Below are positions 37,601 through 44,434 of a DNA stretch of 64,000 nucleotides, one piece after another. Position 1 is the first letter of the stretch; every line of letters begins with the position of its first letter. The stretch is from assembly GCF_000003815.2 (NCBI RefSeq), contig NC_049985.1, positions 19,269,293 through 19,333,292 on the forward strand. Direction: 5' to 3'. The stretch comes from Branchiostoma floridae. Its lineage: Eukaryota; Chordata; Leptocardii; Amphioxiformes; Branchiostomatidae. The notes beneath the pieces are model-generated. The model worked only from the letters and a program-made list of their open reading frames with translations. It ran no database searches and was not told the origin of the DNA. A program made the position numbers and the translations under genes.

Positions 37601-39028
37601 TTACCCAGAGTCACTGGTCAAAGGTAGGGTATGATCAGGGTTGTAGCCAGCCTGAAATCATTTTCAGTCCCCTTGATTTTGAATCAGAAAGAACGAGACG
37701 TCGAGCCGAAGGCATAACATTCCTAAGGGGATCCGGGGGCATACTCCCCTGAAAAATTTTGAAATCTAGACCCTTTGAAACCCAATTTACTGCATTCTGA
37801 GGTGTAGATTTTGCTGGTAGACTAAGTTGTTTATCTGCTTTGGTGAAAAATTACACAAGAAGACAGTTTTTTATATCTTTACTGACTTAACAAATAGTTT
37901 TTGTCCAATACAGAGGACAGAATGGGCAAAATTTTTTTCAGTCCCCAGCTGCAACATTCCTTCAAAGGACCGAAGGACGGGTGCTGGCTACAACCCTGGG
38001 TATGATACATATATTTTAAAAAATCCCTATTGACCAGAGGGTTTGTCCATTCTGTCCAGAACTACTATGTAATGGAAGGTGAATATCACTTTATGATTGT
38101 ATGTCCCAAATACTCTGCTATACTGTACATAATTCTCTATACACAATGCTGTCATTTGATTCATAAGAATTTTTCTCAATGGCCTGACGTGCAAATTCAA
38201 TACATAATGACATGTGACAACCCCTGTATGGCAGACATAATATGGCAGAAAATATATAAGATATATGCTTAGACTTTAAAAATTCCTCCAATGCTTGTAA
38301 AACCCTCTGTTGATTGTAAAATAAAAATCTTATCCCATACTACAACTCCTGTATTATTAAGTTAAGCTATAGAACTAGTTACCTATGCCATACTAGTATT
38401 TTGTACCTTATTAATATTATTATCATATGTCTGACCATTTCTAAAATCTATCCAGTTGTTTGAGTTACTATTAACTTGTGTATTTACTCCTATGTTTGTC
38501 CTAGAAATTCAACAATAAAGACTAAACTATATCTTTTCAACTAATAGTCACCAACATCGATTGATTGGTTTTGTAGAAGCCGGAAGTGACGCTTGTTTAC
38601 ACAGGACTTAGACCGGCAACGTGTCCAACTGTACATTGCAATATGTGAAACTATAAAAGCACTATAAAAGTAATATTAGATACTTTCTTCTTTGACATTT
38701 ACGAGTTCTATTCCAACATAAACCTCATTAAGCTAGCTAAAAGGATTAGATTAATTATTTTATAATAATACTAGTATGAATTTTGCTATAATTTCTGTGC
38801 ATGCGGTTCGACATATGCTAGGCGATTGGGCTAGTATATGTGCCTATCTCCTTGGCTATGAAGGTATAAAAGATAATTATTACAAATGCAAATACTCACA
38901 GATTCTCTGTGTTTTCGGCGCGAAGCAGCAACTCTTTCTTGCCGGTACCGGACGAATTGTGTGACTACCAACACGAACAACCCGACTCCTATCACGTAAG
39001 TCAGAAATTTCCGCGTTGTTCTCCTCAT
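25509..39028 (-). CDS. GALNT10: GALNT10-like polypeptide N-acetylgalactosaminyltransferase (whole gene, 3' end not found)
   Basis: Predicted Golgi type II membrane enzyme that transfers GalNAc from UDP-GalNAc to Ser/Thr, starting mucin-type O-glycans (family knowledge). Ten exons join in matching phase to 500 codons. In order they give a short cytosolic tail and signal anchor (about residues 8-26), stem, GT-A catalytic domain with IPFHNEGW, the metal-binding DSH motif and WGGE, and the start of the ricin-type lectin domain. [21 protein letters not shown] places it with GALNT10 rather than other GALNTs. Vertebrate GALNT10 is about 600 residues, so roughly 100 lectin residues are missing here; I found no further exons down to 19.4 kb. 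An alternative copy of exon 2 exists at 35878-35968. Confidence 0.9.
25998..26275 (+). mobile_element. tRNA-derived SINE, copy 2
   Basis: Clear A box (GTGCAATGTCCGAGTGGGTA) and B box (GAGTTCGAACCTAGG), the shared body (CTCAGCACTCAGCATTC, GTGGCCCAGGGCTACTGG, GGGCACCGCCCTATG) and the ACTTTGACTGAC tail. It is antisense to the GALNT gene and its tail ends within about 10 bp of the exon 9 splice donor. Confidence 0.9.
26282..26503 (-). CDS. GALNT10: GALNT10-like exon 9: end of catalytic domain and linker
   Basis: Encodes [20 protein letters not shown], then [20 protein letters not shown] and a proline-rich linker [12 protein letters not shown] before the lectin domain. Phase 0 in and out. The GTAAGG donor is immediately followed by a SINE. 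Confidence 0.95.
26619..26791. mobile_element. pogo/Tigger-like MITE
   Basis: Ends CAGTAGAAGCTGTTTAATTG and the complement TTACCTGACTTCTACTG, flanked by TA. CAGTAGAA-type ends with TA duplication are typical of pogo/Tigger elements. Intronic in GALNT. Confidence 0.8.
27040..27147 (-). CDS. GALNT10: GALNT10-like exon 8
   Basis: Encodes [20 protein letters not shown] then [16 protein letters not shown]. Acceptor GTGCAG, donor GTAAGA, phase 0 on both sides. Its 5' two thirds and the adjoining intron, including the acceptor, are repeated four more times upstream of it in the gene (27190-27650). Confidence 0.95.
27080..27655 (-). repeat. Tandem array of exon 8 edge plus splice acceptor
   Basis: Five copies, spaced 111-117 bp, of a unit holding part of GALNT exon 8 (ACCATCCTCCCACCACACTG region), its splice acceptor and a CA-rich intron piece. 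The copy nearest the start of the window is the real exon edge. The other four keep the Cys-Gly-Gly coding stretch and the acceptor CAG but lack a normal donor. In the minus-strand direction the splicing machinery would meet four decoy acceptors before the true one. Confidence 0.9.
27879..27996 (-). CDS. GALNT10: GALNT10-like exon 7: WGGE motif
   Basis: Encodes [20 protein letters not shown] then [19 protein letters not shown], the Gal/GalNAc-transferase motif. Enters in phase 2 and leaves in phase 0 at GTAAGT. Confidence 0.95.
28315..28776. mobile_element. CAGGG-ended MITE a (GCATGTAA-rich)
   Basis: Ends CAGGGTTCGAAATAC and GTATTTCGATCCCTG. The interior is made of TTGCATGTAA-type motifs in both orientations. 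The hexamer CACCAA directly abuts both ends (28309-28314, 28777-28782). Intronic in GALNT. Confidence 0.8.
28989..29431. mobile_element. CAGGG-ended MITE b (ACCTGCA-rich)
   Basis: Ends CAGGGCTCAAAAC and GTATTTTGAGCCCTG, with TTACCTGCA and TGCAGGTA motifs inside. A run of ATTCATTC at 29380-29398 after AATAAA looks like a LINE 3' tail nested inside. A related piece lies at 11240-11300 (GGTTAGGTGCAGGTTGACACC). Confidence 0.7.
29478..29661 (-). CDS. GALNT10: GALNT10-like exon 6
   Basis: Encodes [20 protein letters not shown], then [20 protein letters not shown] and [17 protein letters not shown]. The [15 protein letters not shown] signature is the strongest GALNT10 indicator. The donor, GTATTT, is weaker than the others; it is confirmed by the phase-2 join to the next exon. 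Confidence 0.95.
29662..30273. other. GALNT intron, nothing recognised
   Basis: Intron sequence with no exon or repeat that I can name. Confidence 0.5.
30274..30602. mobile_element. CAGGG-ended MITE c (GGTGCACCC-rich)
   Basis: Ends CAGGGCTTGACA and TTTTGAGCCCTG, with the pentamer CTGAC abutting both ends (30269-30273, 30603-30607). The interior has GGTGCACCCA motifs in both orientations. A related element lies at 52292-52646. Confidence 0.8.
30642..30830 (-). CDS. GALNT10: GALNT10-like exon 5: DSH metal-binding motif
   Basis: Encodes [32 protein letters not shown] and [18 protein letters not shown]. The Asp-Ser-His (DXH) Mn2+-binding motif is intact. Phase 1 in and out, with a GTAATT donor. 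Confidence 0.95.
31600..31795. mobile_element. MITE, CTGTAAATGC family, copy 3
   Basis: Ends CTGTAAATACATTTAAG and AGCATTTACAG with TA on both sides. Internally GTTCGTGG and GCGAACATTAAACC match the family. Confidence 0.75.
31838..32004 (-). CDS. GALNT10: GALNT10-like exon 4: start of catalytic domain
   Basis: Encodes [20 protein letters not shown] and [20 protein letters not shown], ending LVDDFSDR. This is the UDP-GalNAc-binding first half of the GT-A fold. Enters in phase 2, leaves in phase 1 at GTAAGT. A CTGTAAATGC-family MITE ends 42 bp downstream of the donor. Confidence 0.95.
32102..32662. mobile_element. CAGGGGTGCC-ended MITE d with long inverted repeats
   Basis: Inverted ends of about 55 bp starting CAGGGGTGCCTAAGCATTTG, with GTTTT abutting both sides (32097-32101, 32663-32667). 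The interior is an array of CATAATATTCGTGCG and CATAGTGATTCGTG units, plus a central unique segment with a CACGTGAC motif. CAGGGGTG ends are common in hAT elements. Confidence 0.85.
32870..33939 (-). mobile_element. LINE 3' fragment (CR1/L2-like clade), C-terminal ORF2 part and tail
   Basis: A 288-codon frame at 33073-33939 carries [18 protein letters not shown], then a CPFC...[13 protein letters not shown] zinc-knuckle-like end. This is the part C-terminal to reverse transcriptase in CR1/L2-type LINEs. Its 3' end at about 32870 has AATAAAGTTC, shared with 36876-36930. The RT and endonuclease portions are absent, so this is a 5'-truncated copy inside a GALNT intron. Confidence 0.75.
34850..35140 (+). 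mobile_element. tRNA-derived SINE, copy 3
   Basis: A box GTGCAATGGCCGAGTGGGTA, B box near GTGATTTTGATCCCCGG, the shared body, and an AACTTTAACTTTAACTTG tail. The A-box side (GGCCGAGTGG) resembles a Leu/Ser-type tRNA ancestor. Confidence 0.9.
35255..35393 (-). CDS. GALNT10: GALNT10-like exon 3
   Basis: Encodes [20 protein letters not shown] and then [25 protein letters not shown], the conserved segment before the catalytic domain. It enters in phase 1, leaves in phase 2, and has a GTGAGT donor. Confidence 0.9.
35430..36300 (-). repeat. Repeated exon 2 edge plus donor, with (TTTG)n tracts
   Basis: At least nine copies of a segment like GGAGCATACACCTCCCTGAT...TCTGCTGGTCC occur, each followed or preceded by TTTG repeats. 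The same segment forms the 3' edge and donor of exon 2a (35862-35900) and of exon 2b (36705-36745). In most copies the donor GTAGGT has become GGAGGT. The array is therefore built from the exon-intron boundary of this gene. Confidence 0.85.
35878..35968 (-). CDS. GALNT10: GALNT10-like exon 2a (duplicate, shorter version)
   Basis: Encodes [20 protein letters not shown] followed by [11 protein letters not shown], clearly paralogous to exon 2b. The donor is CAG|GTAGGT in phase 1. Two overlapping acceptors (CAACAG and CAACAGCAG) both give phase-0 entry, so the exon is 91 or 88 bp. Including 2a and 2b together would shift the frame, which is the pattern expected of mutually exclusive exons. Expression is not known from sequence. 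Confidence 0.7.
36351..36659. mobile_element. MITE with about 48-bp inverted repeats, between exons 2a and 2b
   Basis: Ends ACTAGTTAAACTGTAG... and the complement ...ACAGTTTAACTAGT, with TCAA on both sides (36347-36350, 36660-36663). No coding. It separates the two alternative exon 2 copies. Confidence 0.75.
36721..36844 (-). CDS. GALNT10: GALNT10-like exon 2b (stem region, longer version)
   Basis: Encodes [20 protein letters not shown] followed by [22 protein letters not shown]. The acceptor is GTACGGTAG and the donor GTAGGT. The exon enters in phase 0 and leaves in phase 1, matching exon 1 and exon 3. Its close paralogue at 35878-35968 has the same phases. Length is 124 bp (not divisible by 3). 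Confidence 0.85.
36876..37400 (-). mobile_element. Probable LINE 3' UTR fragment
   Basis: GAACTTTATTGCTCGACATTTGTACATGG matches the end of the LINE at 32870-33939 (GAACTTTATTGCGCAACGAT...). No coding is visible further in, so the inner limit is a guess. It lies in GALNT intron 1. Confidence 0.45.
38030..38525 (+). mobile_element. LINE 3' fragment, plus strand
   Basis: A frame at 38030-38272 reads [20 protein letters not shown], matching the [13 protein letters not shown] block of the LINE at 33 kb. A 3' UTR ending AATAAAGACTAAA follows. It is 5' truncated and lies in GALNT intron 1. Confidence 0.6.
38900..39028 (-). CDS. GALNT10: GALNT10-like exon 1: cytosolic tail and signal anchor
   Basis: The ATG at 39028 opens [20 protein letters not shown]..., a basic N terminus followed by a hydrophobic signal-anchor helix, as expected for a Golgi type II enzyme. 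The exon ends after codon 43 in phase 0 at a GTGAGT donor. The next exon joins in phase 0. Confidence 0.85.
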
Positions 39029-39940
39029 TTTAGCTCCACTTTCTCTCAGAATTTATCCCGGACAGCGCTGGAAAACTGTAGCTTTGATGCCGCTCTGTTT
39101 TTGAAGAGGCTATCTCGGGAAAAACTCGCTAAAAGTCGTGCAGAAATTTTTCAGTGTTTTCCAAGTTCTTCCAGACGCCATGTTGGCACACCTGCAGGGG
39201 TTAGAGGTCACCGAGGCGCATCAAAACGCAAAGAGAAATTCAGAATAAAGGTAAAGACACCACTGTCCTTACTTTTCGTCTCCTACACACTCTTTATTTT
39301 CTGAATGAAGGTTGAAATTATGAAATTTTTAAAACAGACGGCATTTCTTCTGTTGCGAAAAAGAGCATACAATTTCACCGAGCAATATTCTTTCTTGAGA
39401 TTGACTGAAGACGCGTTGCTTGGCTGCTGTCTTTCAGGTGTTTGTGAATTTTTTCGCTCTTTAATTATCAACTATTGCTTTAATTATAATGGAACCTTAC
39501 AGAAAATTGGTAACCAAACAAAAACTTCACTGCGCCAGGAATTCTAAGTTCTGGCAACAGTTTTCAGCATCTCTTGAATATAAAAAAAAGTTAAAAACAG
39601 CCTTAGTACTACATTTTTTTTACAAAGCGCAAGTTGTCGCTGATAATTAAAAAGGAGTACAGTCGCATGCAGTCCCACTGCAAGTGGAGATGTACAAGAT
39701 CGCGATAGAAGGAGCGCCGCCGGTAAGGAGGTGGCATCATGAGTCTGACAAGTCGGACATTGAACTGCAGTTCTCTCAAAAACCGCAAGAGGTCGCGGAC
39801 AGTCAAAGAGGTGGTTTGGGAATGTGACGGTCGTTCTGTCTTGGTCTTTTGAATAATTAAGCAAATTAGGAACTTGTTTGCATAACTGGTATCTGTTAAT
39901 GTTACATGCATTTTAGACGTGTATAATGAAAACATTACAA
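39029..39940. other. Region upstream of GALNT10-like gene (promoter and 5' UTR expected)
   Basis: The 200 bp before the ATG are less AT-rich than the surroundings and are the expected promoter side for the minus-strand gene. No TATA box or other clear element stands out. Short frames on both strands have no family motif. Confidence 0.35.
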
Positions 39941-40009
39941 ACACAGATTGTCTTCATTGATTATGCAAATGGCGACATAATTTGCATAATCAATGATGGC
40001 AATCTGTGT
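39941..40009. repeat. 69-bp hairpin with paired octamer motifs
   Basis: Two 30-bp arms (39941-39970, 39980-40009) are complementary with about two mismatches around a 9-bp loop. The loop-proximal ends are TTATGCAAAT and ATTTGCATAA, which contain the POU-factor octamer ATGCAAAT on each strand. Confidence 0.85.
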
Positions 40010-40163
40010 TATAGACTTCATTCTGATCATCTTTGTCCTTTAATTTGCTCATTTGTTCGGTTATTCTCCTCATAAAATTTTGAAACAAACTTTCCTACAG
40101 TTCAATAGCAAGCTGCCCAAACATAATATCCTTATATTACAAGCTATCTATCAACAATACTTA

Positions 40164-40390
40164 CAACTATAGCATGTCCGGGACAAAATATACCAAAAGT
40201 GGGAAGTGCTCCTGCAGTACCAATGTCACATACTAGAGGGCCAAAACCTACATACCAAGTATCAACATAATCCATCCAGAGGTTTTGTAATAACCTAAAT
40301 ATAACATTGTCCATTGACCAATACCCGCGGTCGGCAAATTTGTTAATAAGCTCTCTATCAAATCCTTCATCCAATACGTAATATAAAATT
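40164..40390 (-). CDS. Possible exon, unrecognised
   Basis: An open minus-strand stretch reads LINKFADRGYWSMDNVIFRL, DYVDTWYVGFGPLVCDIGT and GALPTFGIFCPGHAIV and then meets a perfect donor, GTAAGT. The composition looks protein-like (W, Y, G, hydrophobic alternation), but I do not recognise it and saw no partner exon. It could be a transposon fragment. Confidence 0.25.
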
Positions 40391-40444
40391 TAGATATGGG
40401 TGTAATTGGTTATGTTTATGATGGGATATGAACATTTCCTGGTT

Positions 40445-41460
40445 ACTTTGGCGAGGGACATGATTGCCAATATGTCTCAGCCACCTGGTAACACTTTCCC
40501 ACGCTTTATCATGGCCAATACATTACTCATATAATATGTAAATCTAGTACATCCTCGCCAAAGACAAACACAGTATTTTCAATGTACTTAATTATGTTAT
40601 GACGTCGACCAGGCTACATATCCACGTACATAGGTCAATACACATTAAATGCTCTAAAAAAGAGAGAATGAATTTTACAGAAACAGACCGAATCTTGTAA
40701 TTTGTAGGTAACTTGTATATTGCACTATGTCAATTCGCAATTCATGTTCACATTCCTGTACTTTATGTAGCTTTTTTATGATAATATCTAGTGGTATTGT
40801 ATAAATTAATCTATTACTGTTGCCTTACATTGTACCATGAGAAAATGCCGTGCAATAAAGTTAATTCATTATAACATAAGTATGTTCAACTTGATTCCTG
40901 CATATACATGCATATACAAAAACATGTCGTCTTATTATTCTTTGTTCTTTATTGAAATTACAATAAGTCTATACCGAAGGCGTCCTAAGCAGCTACGCAC
41001 AAATATTACCTTAGACCAACCTATACCTAAAATGCCTCGTCGGGTAACATTTTTTCACTAAAAATCTAAGCTAGAATGGCTGACTTTGCAATAGTAAAAT
41101 CTAAAAAAATCGATGTAGCCACATGGTTGAAAATCAGTCTGCCGTCTTAGGCAGGGATAGGGACCATGTTCAGTTCCCATTCAACGTGGCGGTGGCCGCT
41201 TTGGACAGGTGACCATATTGAGAATGTCACATAATGCTTGCTGAAGAATTTTCGGGACAGAAAATGTGACCGTTGAAGAGGTGGCCGCTTGCTCGGGCAA
41301 GTTTGACTATAATAAAAATCTCTTTTAGTTGCTTGAACAATGGATCACGTTTTATGCGTCCGAATGGATTGCTTATTTTTGCCAAGTCTATTTCTAACTT
41401 TTATTTTAAATCAGGTTCGTAGGGCCTAATGTTACCATCACATCATGAAGATGAAGAGCG
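40445..41460 (+). repeat. Dispersed repeat, inverted partner of 53200-53990
   Basis: Two blocks, about 40445-40535 and 41105-41460, match 53990-53915 and 53570-53200 in reverse complement (GTAGCCACATGGTTGAAAATCAG, CCACCTGTCCAACGTGGCCACG, AGGCCCTACGAAC on the partner). The spacing differs, so one or both copies have insertions. A LINE-like tail (GTGCAATAAAGTTAATTC) lies at 40850. Confidence 0.6.
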
Positions 41461-41500
41461 GCCCATAGTGATAACTTAAGCATCTCTTTTCCCTAAAGCT

Positions 41501-41855
41501 AAGGGCACAAGTCGCCGTACGTGCAAGTACGTACGTGCTGTCTACGTGTCAAAACGTGGGCAATCTTTGGGGATCCGTAAGTGGTAAGTACCGCCTCCGT
41601 ACCAACTGGTAGGGAATCCGACGGATTTTGGAGCACGCAGACCCGCCGTTGAGACCCGAGTGAGTGAGACCCGCCGTTGAACTTTACGTGCAGGCAAAAC
41701 TTTGTGTGCCATCGGGCTGCGGATTGGCTCCCGTACGTGCCAGTACGGGCGACGCGCCTGCCTTGTACAGCCTGAACGTTCAGAAACACATGGCGGACGT
41801 GGGCTCCACAAAAAAACGTACGGACAAATTGCATGTACGGCGGGTTTTGCCCTTA
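41501..41855. mobile_element. MITE AGGGCA, GTACGT-rich
   Basis: Ends AGGGCACAAGTCGCCGTACGTG and a complement, CATGTACGGCGGGTTTTGCCCT, with TA or TAA-type flanks. The interior carries repeated ACTTACGG/CCGTAAGT and CGTACGTGC palindromes. The two overlapping 89- and 111-codon minus frames here are artefacts of this element. Confidence 0.65.
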
Positions 41856-42370
41856 TCTAAAGGTTATGTTTCTAGTGTGGTAGCTCTCGGAACGCATTTT
41901 CACAACTGCTTTTCGGAGAGGCTGTAATTAACAATCGTAAATACATTTTACTCAATACTACAGTATGGAAGATGAAGGAAACAAACGTGATAACATTCTT
42001 AAAATCAAAATTGATTATATGATTTTCCGTAATGCCATTTGAAGTAATGTTTTTACATACTCATATTGTTGTCGGAAATAGTACCTTGTATAATAAATAT
42101 GACTTGTGTACACTCATTTTCCCACCGCCTTCCATGTGTGAAATTCAGCTAGTATTTCGAAGGATTATTCCAAACTAGTATGTCTTATTAAACTGAATCT
42201 TCATTAACTTCTGTGATATTACTGATTAATTCTGTACCTAGGACGATTATATAAGAAAAAGCGATTTTGCTGATCCTGTCTCTTTTCAGACCGAGTGATC
42301 ACAGTAGACCAATTTATACGCACACGAATGTTTATTCAGTTGTACAGTTCAGTCATGTAACTCCTACGCT

Positions 42371-42812
42371 TAGTGGTGCGTACGGTGACGTACCTAAACT
42401 CATATTCAGGTTCAGGTCCGGATTCAAGTCCAGCAGTTCAGGTTTAGGTCCGGACTTTAAGTCCAGACCTGAACCCGTCATTGCGCATTATGTGCACTAG
42501 AAATTTTTCTTTTTTGAGGGGGAGGGGGGGGGTGCATATAAAATTGCATGTTAGCATGAACTGAAATGCAATGTGAAAAATACATGCAAATTATATAAAG
42601 CCAGTGTAAACACAAAATGTTTTTGGCTTTTTCCAGTGCAAATTTCACTGTCTATGGAAGGTTTTAGATGGTTTAGAACAAGAATAGGGAATATAAGGGA
42701 CAGATTGCTTTTTGCAAGTCGGACTTGGCTCCGGACATTTAGTTTTTTTTGGACTTGGACCTAAACATTTTTAGGTCCAATTCCAAGTCCGGGCTTTAGG
42801 TACGCACCACTA
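42371..42812. mobile_element. Non-autonomous hAT-type element, copy 2 (left arm only)
   Basis: Starts TAGTGGTGCGTAC and ends with the complement. A perfect 8-bp duplication, CCTACGCT, lies at 42363-42370 and 42813-42820. Subterminal and central sequence matches copy 1. The right arm has no element at the matching place (near 61365), so it inserted after the duplication. Confidence 0.9.
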
Positions 42813-42959
42813 CCTACGCTTAGCCAAAAGCTCAATTTTCCGCATGCTAGATGGTCGGATGGTGACAAGATTATGTCTGTAAATACTTCATAGTGTTGGT
42901 AAGTCACCGAATATAATTTTATTTGTACATAAAAACAAAATGCATGAGTGCTTTATTCA

Positions 42960-44190
42960 ATCGATGTTTGGGTGACCGTCCGTCACTTTCCTAAAAGCAA
43001 TTCTGACTGGTTCACGTTGTACTGCAGGATAGGTGTCGCTGCTTACAGATGTGTTCCCAAACATACATTGTTTACATACACAAATAGTTAAATGAATGCG
43101 GTTGTAACAATGCAGTCCAAAATGTAAATACGATGACATATATGTCATATGACATATATGCTGCGCCACTTGTCACTTACAATGCTATAAGTATCTTAAT
43201 TTTGTTGACTAAGTTAAAACACGCATTGTTTACAAATTCCCAGATTAAGCATGTGTTACATCAGTTGTCCTATTACAAAGCATTGTAGCTAACTTGCAAT
43301 TATAATACATGTATGCTCAATGTAGTTTGGTTAAGTTCTTCTTTGCTTTAAGCTATTAAAAAATTTCCTAAACGTAGGGGCCTTCCTACTGCGAAACTAT
43401 GTATAAAGTCTTGTATGTTTCATTATAAGTAATGCAACAAATCACAACGCACCTTTACACGTTGTGAAATATATATGGTCACACAGCACTATGCTATTGT
43501 TCACCAATACAATCACAGATACAACATTCAAAGTTTTGACAATCTATATTACATTGCAGTCACTTTGGCGTAATGTGTAATGTATGATCATGAGATACGA
43601 GTGTACGTGTATTGCAGTTATAGTTTTAGTGTCAGATTTATGCTAGTCTTTGTTATGCTTTGACTTATATGATAAGGAATTATAACATATAAATGTTCAC
43701 TATTTCGCTTTTTCATCTAGTTATCCGGTTATATATACGATAAACAAAAGCAAATAAATAGGTCCCATATACATAGTACGGTTACATATTTATAACAATA
43801 AAAAGCTCTTAGTGATAATATATATTAGATTTTGTAGCTTTAGAAAGATACTAGATTCTTACATCACAAACTGTACTTAAAACTACCGTGTGAACTTAAC
43901 CTGTACTTAGCTTGTAAGATAATAAAATTACATTAAAAGTCTTCATTCATTAAATATTCATGTTTGTAAGCACATAATCTGTGTTATGTCAGAGCGAGTA
44001 AAATGAACAATGTGCCTTGTAGTCTACATATCTCATACTATAACATCCTATTATAAGTAGAACATACGCCTCTTTTCCATATTGCACCGGAACATCTGTG
44101 ATACTCACCTACACATTTGCTAGAAAGTAACGATGTCTGAGATCTACCAAGGGGAATTTCGGTAGTAACGTATACTCTTAGTTCTACCAG
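42960..44190. other. 3' flank of LRR gene
   Basis: AT-rich, non-coding, conserved in pieces with 60000-61220 of the right arm. It includes a near-palindrome, GACATATATGTCATATGACATATATG, at 43136-43160. No separate gene seen. Confidence 0.5.
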
Positions 44191-44191
44191 T

Positions 44192-44434
44192 TCAGTCCTC
44201 TTGTTTGGTGTTTTCAGAATTTGAAGTCGGTTTGTTTTGCTTTACCAGCCCTGCTGAAGATTCAGATGAACTAGTACGCCTCTTCGTGTTATCTAACCCG
44301 TAGGTTTTGTCGCCTTCTCTACTTTGCCCTGTAGGCTCACACTGATAAACGTCGAAAACGAGGCGTGATTTTGCATAAGGTTCAATTGTGTTAGGCGTAT
44401 ATTCATTCATACAGGACTGATCATTATCTGTCTT
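44192..44434 (-). pseudogene. Former C-terminal part of LRR protein beyond nonsense codon
   Basis: After the TAG the same frame stays open for about 80 codons: KTDNDQSCMNEYTPNTIEPY, then AKSRLVFDVYQCEPTGQS and a Ser-rich end. The right-arm copy reads through the corresponding site (CTG). So the tail was lost by substitution at this codon, unless the stop is read through or is a sequencing error. Confidence 0.75.

Noticed and set aside
41499-41834. 111- and 89-codon minus-strand frames
   Set aside because: They lie wholly inside a MITE with inverted ends and repetitive GTACGT motifs.
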